From the NCBI GenBank assembly GCA_005799475.1, contig SYGQ01000083.1:1-11578 (forward strand): a DNA stretch of 11,578 bases. The letters run 5' to 3'. The notes below the pieces were generated by a model. That model saw only the letters and a list, made by a program, of their open reading frames with translations, made no database searches and was not told the origin of the DNA. Positions 6,842 to 11,578 of this stretch are shown one piece after another. This stretch comes from Planctomycetia bacterium (GTDB lineage Bacteria > Planctomycetota > Phycisphaerae > Phycisphaerales > SM1A02). Every line of letters starts with the position of its first letter. Positions within the stretch are counted from its first letter, which is position 1. The position numbers and the translations under genes were made by a program.

Positions 6842-8178
6842 GGCACGAACCGCGTCACGCACACGGTGTCATTCTGCCCGCCGAAGCCGAACGAATTGGA
6901 GAGGCAGGTCTCGACCTTCGCCTTCCGCGGCGCGTTGGGGACATAGTCGAGATCGCACTCGGGGTCGGGCGTCGAGTAGTTCATTGTGGGCGGCAGCATC
7001 CCGCGCTCAATGGCGAGGACGCAGGTGATGAACTCGACAGCCCCCGCCGCGGCAATCAAGTGACCGAGCATGCTCTTGACCGAACTCATCGGGACATCTC
7101 TCGCGAGGTCGCCGAAAACGCGCTTGACGGCCAGCGTCTCGATGGAGTCGTTCTCCTTCGTCCCTGTGCCGTGTGCGGAGATGTAGTCGACGAATGGCCG
7201 TCCATCACTGCGCCGAGCATGCGGGTCGATGCCTGCCTCGGCGAGGGCCTGCAGCATGGCCGCGGCCGCACCTCTCCCTTCGGGTTCGATGTCGGTGATG
7301 CGGTAGCTGTCCGCACTCGAACCGAAGCCGATCACTTCGGCGAGCGGCACCGCATGGCGCGCTTTCGCGTGGGCGAGTGACTCGAGAATGACGACGCCCG
7401 CCCCCTCGCCCATCACGAAACCGCCACGCTTCAGGTCGAAGGGTCGGCTCGCGCGCTTGGGATCTTCAGCGGCCGTGCTCAGCGCCGTCAGCCGATTGAA
7501 TCCTGTGATGCCCAGCACATGGATCATCGTGTGCGCCCCGCCGGCGATCATGACATCCGCCTCACCCGCACGCAGAATGCTCGTCGCTTCGCCGATGGCT
7601 TGCGTGCTCGCTGCGCACGCGGTGAGACAGTTGTACGATGGACCGCGCGCGCCAAACTCGGCGGCGATGTGCGCCAGCGGCATGTTGGGTTCCTGCTCGA
7701 CCTCGCCCGCAGCTCGCATCAGCGCGTGCCCGAGGCGCGCCCACGCCACGCCGTCAGTCTTCCCAGCGGCTTCGTTCCACGCACCGAGATTCGTGGCCAA
7801 GTAGTTCGGCGTGTCGATCACACCCTCGCCCGCACCGAGGTAAATGCCGACGCGCCGTTGATCACGCGGCGCGCGCTCGTGCATCCCCGCCTGGCGCCAC
7901 GCTTGCGAGGCCGCCCCGAGCGCGAACTGAGAGTTGAGGCCAGCGTGCGCGTGGCGGGCAAAATCCTTCACGAGCGGCCTCACATCAAAGTCCTTGACTT
8001 CCGCCGCGAACGAGGTGGGGAATGTGCGCGCGTCGAATCGCGTGATCGGCGCCATGCCGCACTCGCCGCGCATGAGCGCGCCCCACACGGTCTCGATGTC
8101 GTGACCAAGCGGTGTCACCCAGCCCATGCCTGTCACGACCACTCGCTCCGCGTCGCTTCGCTGTCCGTGGGCGCTCAT
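6838..8178 (-). CDS. fabF: Beta-ketoacyl-ACP synthase II (FabF-type), catalytically complete
   Basis: A 446-residue thiolase-fold condensing enzyme that elongates acyl-ACP with malonyl-ACP. The N-terminus ERVVVTGMGWVTPLG is typical, and the catalytic residues are in place: nucleophile C188 in CLTACAASTQ, H336 in SAHGTGTKEND, K368 and H373 in VKSMLGHLIAAAGA. The glycine-rich NSFGFGGQND (428-437) closes the pocket. It is about 30 residues longer than E. coli FabF, mostly around 115-165, near the part of the fold involved in dimer and substrate contacts. The ATG at 8178 overlaps the stop of the upstream ketosynthase by four bases (ATGA) and follows GGAGGG, so it is preferred over an in-frame ATG at 8205. 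Because of its partner it may be the active (KS-alpha) half of a heterodimer and not the housekeeping FabF; the symbol marks family, not proven role. No acyl carrier protein, ketoreductase or dehydratase gene is in the window. Confidence 0.92.
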   Translation of the reverse strand: MSAHGQRSDAERVVVTGMGWVTPLGHDIETVWGALMRGECGMAPITRFDARTFPTSFAAEVKDFDVRPLVKDFARHAHAGLNSQFALGAASQAWRQAGMHERAPRDQRRVGIYLGAGEGVIDTPNYLATNLGAWNEAAGKTDGVAWARLGHALMRAAGEVEQEPNMPLAHIAAEFGARGPSYNCLTACAASTQAIGEATSILRAGEADVMIAGGAHTMIHVLGITGFNRLTALSTAAEDPKRASRPFDLKRGGFVMGEGAGVVILESLAHAKARHAVPLAEVIGFGSSADSYRITDIEPEGRGAAAAMLQALAEAGIDPHARRSDGRPFVDYISAHGTGTKENDSIETLAVKRVFGDLARDVPMSSVKSMLGHLIAAAGAVEFITCVLAIERGMLPPTMNYSTPDPECDLDYVPNAPRKAKVETCLSNSFGFGGQNDTVCVTRFVP

Positions 8179-9515
8179 GCGACCCTCCGCATCACGATGG
8201 CACATGACTGACCGCCCAATCCAGTCGTCGTCACAAGAACATGACCGAGCCGAGCCTCACGCGACGCGCACGCATCCGCGTCAACGCCGAGTTTGGCTGA
8301 TCCCACCGTGCTCAAGCGCGCCGGCAGCCGCTGCGCCGCGAGGCACTGTGCGGCCACGCACGCGGCGAGTGCGCTCGTGCCGGCCCCGCAGATCCCAACC
8401 TGCGGCGCTAAGGTCACAAGGGGAACCGAGGCCGCGCGTGCGCCGAAGACCCGGCGAATGGCGTCGGCTTCTGCCGCGTCAACCGACGGAATCCCAGCGC
8501 CAGTCGGCACGATCGCGTCAATCGATGCCGCACTCGTGCTCGCGTCGGAGAGGGCGCGCTCGATCGACGCCGCGATGTCCTCTCCCGCGCCCGAAAGATC
8601 AACACCCACGGTGTCCGTGCACGCGCATTGTCCAGCCGCGAACCCAGCGAGTTCCGCGAGTGGTGTGCCCGAGCGTGCCGTCACGCTGGACTCGCTCTCA
8701 ACGATCAACATGCCGCCGCCCTCGCCAAGCACGGTGCCCGACGCATCGGGCGCGAACGGACGCACCGCGCGCGATCCATCTTCACCGACCCCCACTCTCG
8801 CGAGTCGATTCGCGAAGGTCTGACGCAAGAGACCCATGTAGTTGACCTTGCTCTCAGCGCCACCAGAGAGGCACGCGCACGCACCACCTCGACGGATCAC
8901 GCGCACAGACTCACCAAGACTCAGCCCACCCGACGCTTCGGCGCAGGTGATCGTGTTGGATGGTCCGAGGCACCCGTGGATGATCGTCACATGACAGGCG
9001 AGCATGTTGGGGAGATACTTGAGCAGCCACAGCGGTGTCAGGTTGGCCATGCCGGTACGCCCCCACGCCTCGGGGTCGAACTTGCCGTCGCTCGTGCGGC
9101 TCGTCAGCATCGCCCCCGCGAGTTCATCCGAGTCGGCCGGGATGAGTCCCGCACCGATGTGACAGCCGAATCGATCGGGAGCGATCGTGGGAGTCGCTCC
9201 TTCCGCGCTCCCCTTGGTCGTGAAGCCGGCACTCTGGATGGCAGCGCTTGCGGCCGCAACCGCGAGTTCGATGTCGCGGGCCATGACCTTCGTCGCCTTG
9301 CGGTAACTCTTGGGGACGATCGACCGAACATCCAGTTGCTCGGGGCGCAGCGACGCAGCGGCCGTCGTCGCGAAGCCCGATGGATCAAATGCTGTGATGG
9401 GGGCAATCGCCGTCGCCCCGTCGCAGAGTCCCTTCCAGAGTGGCGCCACACCCACGCCGAAGCCCGACACGGGGCCGATGCCGGTCACGAAGGTTCGAAT
9501 CGAGCGGCGCTGCAT
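8175..9515 (-). CDS. Chain-length-factor-like ketosynthase, catalytic residues lost
   Basis: A 446-residue ketosynthase-fold protein, the same length as its downstream neighbour. The fold is clear from TFVTGIGPVSGFG (8-20), GPSNTITCAEASGGLSLGES (184-203), VLGEGGGMLIVES (262-274) and TTGLGGQSCAIV (430-441). Hand alignment to the neighbour shows every catalytic position changed: nucleophile Cys to E193, first His to T338, Lys to A370, second His to I375. Normal condensation is therefore not expected. Known relatives with this pattern are the KS-beta / chain length factors of type II polyketide, aryl-polyene and similar systems, which form a heterodimer with an active partner. The ATG at 9515 is chosen because the fold begins just after it; an in-frame start at 9680 would add 55 non-homologous residues and overlap DAHP synthase. 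No Shine-Dalgarno is seen. The gene lies 38 bases after the DAHP synthase stop, and its own stop overlaps the next ATG. Confidence 0.9.
   Translation of the reverse strand: MQRRSIRTFVTGIGPVSGFGVGVAPLWKGLCDGATAIAPITAFDPSGFATTAAASLRPEQLDVRSIVPKSYRKATKVMARDIELAVAAASAAIQSAGFTTKGSAEGATPTIAPDRFGCHIGAGLIPADSDELAGAMLTSRTSDGKFDPEAWGRTGMANLTPLWLLKYLPNMLACHVTIIHGCLGPSNTITCAEASGGLSLGESVRVIRRGGACACLSGGAESKVNYMGLLRQTFANRLARVGVGEDGSRAVRPFAPDASGTVLGEGGGMLIVESESSVTARSGTPLAELAGFAAGQCACTDTVGVDLSGAGEDIAASIERALSDASTSAASIDAIVPTGAGIPSVDAAEADAIRRVFGARAASVPLVTLAPQVGICGAGTSALAACVAAQCLAAQRLPARLSTVGSAKLGVDADACASREARLGHVLVTTTGLGGQSCAIVMRRVA
8183..8188 (-). promoter_or_regulatory. Shine-Dalgarno for the FabF-type gene
   Basis: Reads GGAGGG on the minus strand, four bases before the ATG at 8178. 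It lies inside the last codons of the upstream ketosynthase gene, next to the 4-base ATGA overlap, and supports the short start over the one at 8205. Confidence 0.6.
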
Positions 9516-9553
9516 TGGGGGGCAGAGGATAGGCACGCTCGGCAGAGCCTGCC

Positions 9554-10918
9554 TCACATCCGCCGCGCCACGAGGAGGGCCATCTCGAGAGCCTGTTCGT
9601 AGTTCAGCCGCGGGTCCACCGCCGTGCGATAGGCGCGCAAGAGGTCGCCGTCGCCGAGCCCCCGCGCGCCACCGGTGCACTCGGTGACATTCTCGCCCGT
9701 CAATTCGAAATGAACGCCACCGAGTACCGTCCCCTTGCTGCGGTGGATCTCGAACGCCTGCTCGAGTTCCGCGAGAATGTGTGCGAACTTGCGCGTCTTG
9801 ACACGGCCGAGCGTGGACCCAGTGGACGCGGTGACGGTCTCGGTGTTTCCGTGCATCGGGTCGCAGACCCAGAGCACACGCAACTTCGCCTGCTCCACTG
9901 CGTCAATGAGGCGTGGCAGCAACGAGCCGACTTGATGCGCGCCGAGTCGGTGAATGACGGTGATGCGGCCGGGCTCATCGGCGGGATTGAGCCGATGCAC
10001 GAGTGCGACAAGTTCCGTGGCGTCCATCGTGGGCGACAACTTGATGCCGATGGGATTCTCGATCCCACTGAGGTACTCCACATGCGCCTCGGCCAACTTC
10101 GCGGTGCGCGCGCCAAGCCAAGGGAAATGGGTTGACAGGTTCCACCAACCCTCGCGCCGCGGGACCTGCCGCGTCTGCGCTTCCTCGAGATCCAGGAGCA
10201 GGCACTCGTGGCTTGTGTAGAAATCGACGCGCTGCATTTGGTGGACGCGCACCCCGGCGAGCGTCTCCATGAACTGAAGCCCCTGGCCGATCGCATCCAC
10301 CATGCGCGTGTACTCCGCGGCCAGCGGCGAGTGCGCGACCCAGTCGAGATTCCACTGCTCCGGATGGTGGAGGTCGGCGAACCCGCCATCGACGAGCGCG
10401 CGAATGAAGTTGAGCGTGAGCGCGGACCGCTCGTACCCGCGCAGGAGCAGCGATGGATCGGGGGTCCTCGCCTCAAGCGTGAACTCGGGGCGATTGACAT
10501 TGTCGCCGCGGTACGAAGGCAGCGACTGGCCCTCACGGGTCTCCACCTCGTCCGAACGCGGCTTGGCGTACTGACCGGCAAAGCGCCCCACGCGGATCAC
10601 GCGCCGCCGCGACGCGTGCGTCAGGACGAGGCTCATCTGCAAGAGAATCTTGAGCTGATTTGTGATTGGTGACGCGCAGCACTGATCGAAGCTCTCCGCG
10701 CAGTCGCCGCCGTGCAAGAGGAATCGCGACCCCGACGCGGCGTCGGCAAGTTGCGCCTTCAGCGCCGCGATTTCACTGCTGGTGACCAGTGGCGGGAGCG
10801 CCGCGACCTGTCTCAGCACCGTCGCCAAGGCATCGCGTGAAGGCCACGGTGGCTGCTGGCGCACGGGGAACGTCCGCCAGGAGCCCGGGGTCCACGCGTT
10901 GGACGGTGCCTCACTCAT
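9554..10918 (-). CDS. aroG: 3-deoxy-7-phosphoheptulonate (DAHP) synthase, class II
   Basis: Condenses phosphoenolpyruvate with erythrose 4-phosphate, the first step of the shikimate pathway, in the cytosol. The 454-residue length fits the class II (plant / Mycobacterium) family. Metal ligands are all present: C73 in LLHGGDCAESF, H356 in CDPMHGNTE, E405 in GGVHFELTGENVTEC and D435 in DPRLNYEQAL. Other family motifs are VGRFAGQYAKPRS (110-122), the LPSYRGDNVN segment (133-142) and YTSHECLLLDLE (234-245). The loop after HGNT is about seven residues longer than in the M. tuberculosis enzyme as I remember it. The N-terminus, with W-TPGSWR and QQPPWP, matches the family, so the ATG at 10918 is preferred, although no Shine-Dalgarno precedes it. 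It begins 25 bases after the tRNA-Leu and heads the leftward gene row. The symbol follows common annotation of this class and says nothing about feedback specificity. Confidence 0.96.
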   Translation of the reverse strand: MSEAPSNAWTPGSWRTFPVRQQPPWPSRDALATVLRQVAALPPLVTSSEIAALKAQLADAASGSRFLLHGGDCAESFDQCCASPITNQLKILLQMSLVLTHASRRRVIRVGRFAGQYAKPRSDEVETREGQSLPSYRGDNVNRPEFTLEARTPDPSLLLRGYERSALTLNFIRALVDGGFADLHHPEQWNLDWVAHSPLAAEYTRMVDAIGQGLQFMETLAGVRVHQMQRVDFYTSHECLLLDLEEAQTRQVPRREGWWNLSTHFPWLGARTAKLAEAHVEYLSGIENPIGIKLSPTMDATELVALVHRLNPADEPGRITVIHRLGAHQVGSLLPRLIDAVEQAKLRVLWVCDPMHGNTETVTASTGSTLGRVKTRKFAHILAELEQAFEIHRSKGTVLGGVHFELTGENVTECTGGARGLGDGDLLRAYRTAVDPRLNYEQALEMALLVARRM

Positions 10919-10943
10919 TCGAGCGGAGCGTAGCCAACTTCAA

Positions 10944-11024
10944 TGCGGGCGACAGGACTTGAACCTGTACGGGTTTCCCCACTGGAACCTACATCCAGCG
11001 CGTCTGCCATTTCGCCACGCCCGC
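10944..11024 (-). tRNA. tRNA-Leu, anticodon UAG
   Basis: The minus strand folds into an 81-base class II tRNA. The acceptor arms GCGGGCG and CGCCCGC pair perfectly, with discriminator A. The D stem is GCG/CGC with GG in its loop. The anticodon stem CTGGA/TCCAG encloses TGTAGGT, giving UAG, which reads CUA and by wobble other CUN codons. The long variable arm contains GGG-GAAA-CCC, and the T stem ACAGG/CCTGT holds the loop TTCAAGT. CCA is not encoded (the following bases are TTG), so it must be added afterwards. The gene lies 25 bases upstream of DAHP synthase on the same strand with no terminator between them, so read-through into that gene is possible. Confidence 0.95.
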
Positions 11025-11038
11025 GCACTGCACTCCGT

Positions 11039-11042
11039 AGGA
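11039..11042 (+). promoter_or_regulatory. Shine-Dalgarno for the DoxX-like gene
   Basis: AGGA nine bases before the ATG at 11052. It is short but well spaced and supports that start. It touches the candidate -10 box of the oppositely directed tRNA gene. Confidence 0.45.
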
Positions 11043-11047
11043 TGATA
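11042..11047 (-). promoter_or_regulatory. Candidate -10 box for tRNA-Leu
   Basis: Reads TATCAT on the minus strand, five of six matches to TATAAT, 17 bases before the tRNA 5' end. Transcription would begin about 11 bases ahead of the mature tRNA. No convincing -35 hexamer is seen at 16-19 bases spacing, and the region upstream lies inside the DoxX-like gene. Confidence 0.3.
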
Positions 11048-11051
11048 GGTC

Positions 11052-11578
11052 ATGCGTTGGAGCGAGCGCCTTGCGATCGGCTTCGTGCCATTGTTGGCGA
11101 GGCTGCTGTTGTGCGCCGCGCTCCTGCCGCTCGGCTGGCACCAAGTCTTCACAACCCGCGCTTACTCCGCTCGCGACGCGTCGCGGCTCGGCGCCATCGG
11201 TGTGACAGCGAACGGACTCGACTTCTCTCGCGTGAAGGCGACGGGTCCCACATGGGCCGGGGGCGAAGCATCGACGACCGCGCTCGCTGGGGCCGACACG
11301 CCGCTCACCGCGCGATCGCTCTATTCGGTGGCGCTCGAGTGCGATGCCGGCGGGCTCCCGTGGCCCGCGCTCGCGGCATGGGCCGTCGCCCTCACTGAGC
11401 TTGTTGGCCCCCTCCTCCTTGTGGCCGGTTTCTTCGCGCGGATCGCTGCATTCGCAGTCTCTGTTGTGATGATGGGCGCCCTCGCGGCCACGAGCATCCC
11501 TGCTCTTCGCGCCTCCGGTTGGTGGTCGCTGCCCGACGACGACCACACACGGCTCTGGATGCAGGGCGGCCTGATCGC
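11052..11578 (+). CDS. DoxX-like membrane protein (3' end outside window)
   Basis: The first 175 codons of a frame that stays open to the window edge. The start resembles DoxX-family proteins: a first membrane helix PLLARLLLCAALLPLGWHQVF (about 13-33), then a second (about 106-128: LAAWAVALTELVGPLLLVAG, with the family's buried Glu at 116) directly followed by FFARIAAFAVSVVMMGALAA (about 127-146). Between helices one and two lies a soluble loop of about 75 residues, much longer than in the compact family members, and another hydrophilic stretch follows helix three. DoxX proteins are small membrane proteins linked to quinone or thiol redox chemistry in some species, but most have no proven activity. 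This is the only plus-strand gene in the window and it diverges from tRNA-Leu with 27 bases between them. The family call is by pattern only; the C-terminal part is not visible. Confidence 0.7.
   Translation, partial: MRWSERLAIGFVPLLARLLLCAALLPLGWHQVFTTRAYSARDASRLGAIGVTANGLDFSRVKATGPTWAGGEASTTALAGADTPLTARSLYSVALECDAGGLPWPALAAWAVALTELVGPLLLVAGFFARIAAFAVSVVMMGALAATSIPALRASGWWSLPDDDHTRLWMQGGLI

Noticed and set aside
8628..9602. 324-residue open frame on the plus strand
   Set aside because: Antisense to the chain-length-factor-like gene, whose protein has clear family motifs; this frame has none.
10919..10943. Possible terminator between tRNA-Leu and DAHP synthase
   Set aside because: No stable hairpin followed by a T-run is visible in these 25 bases.
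10989..11546. 185-residue open frame on the minus strand opposite the DoxX-like gene
   Set aside because: It overlaps the tRNA, is rich in Arg, Gly and Glu, and lacks motifs; the plus-strand frame shows clear membrane helices and a family pattern.

Overview
The window looks like chromosomal DNA from a high-GC Gram-negative bacterium, most likely a planctomycete of the Phycisphaerae kind. This is inferred from a protein joining TPR repeats to two RNA-polymerase alpha C-terminal domains, from a paired FabF / chain-length-factor-like ketosynthase set, from a short NuoG without the N7 cluster, and from weak or absent Shine-Dalgarno sequences at most starts. No phage, IS, CRISPR or resistance-island signature is seen.

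Layout: nine genes read leftward on the minus strand, almost without gaps, from about 10.9 kb down to base 13. In transcription order they are class II DAHP synthase (aromatic amino acid entry), a chain-length-factor-like ketosynthase lacking all catalytic residues, an intact FabF-type ketosynthase, a small membrane-anchored protein of unknown function, a NuoG-like iron-sulfur subunit, a MATE transporter, a TPR / double alpha-CTD protein, a SpoIID-type lipoprotein, and riboflavin synthase. Three junctions are or can be read as 4-base stop/start overlaps (2054-2057, 6838-6841, 8175-8178). The longest untranslated gap is 59 bases (2960-3018), which carries the best Shine-Dalgarno sequence of the window. 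A tRNA-Leu(UAG) lies just upstream of the DAHP synthase gene on the same strand. To its right, diverging by only 27 bases, a DoxX-like membrane protein gene begins on the plus strand and runs off the window.

How the genes work together: the row mixes primary metabolism (shikimate entry, riboflavin), respiration (NuoG), envelope (MATE, SpoIID) and a ketosynthase pair, so it resembles a housekeeping super-operon more than a dedicated island. The two tightest functional units are the ketosynthase pair, which probably forms a heterodimer with one active subunit, and the TPR / alpha-CTD protein coupled to the SpoIID lipoprotein. These two units are the best candidates for undescribed biology here.
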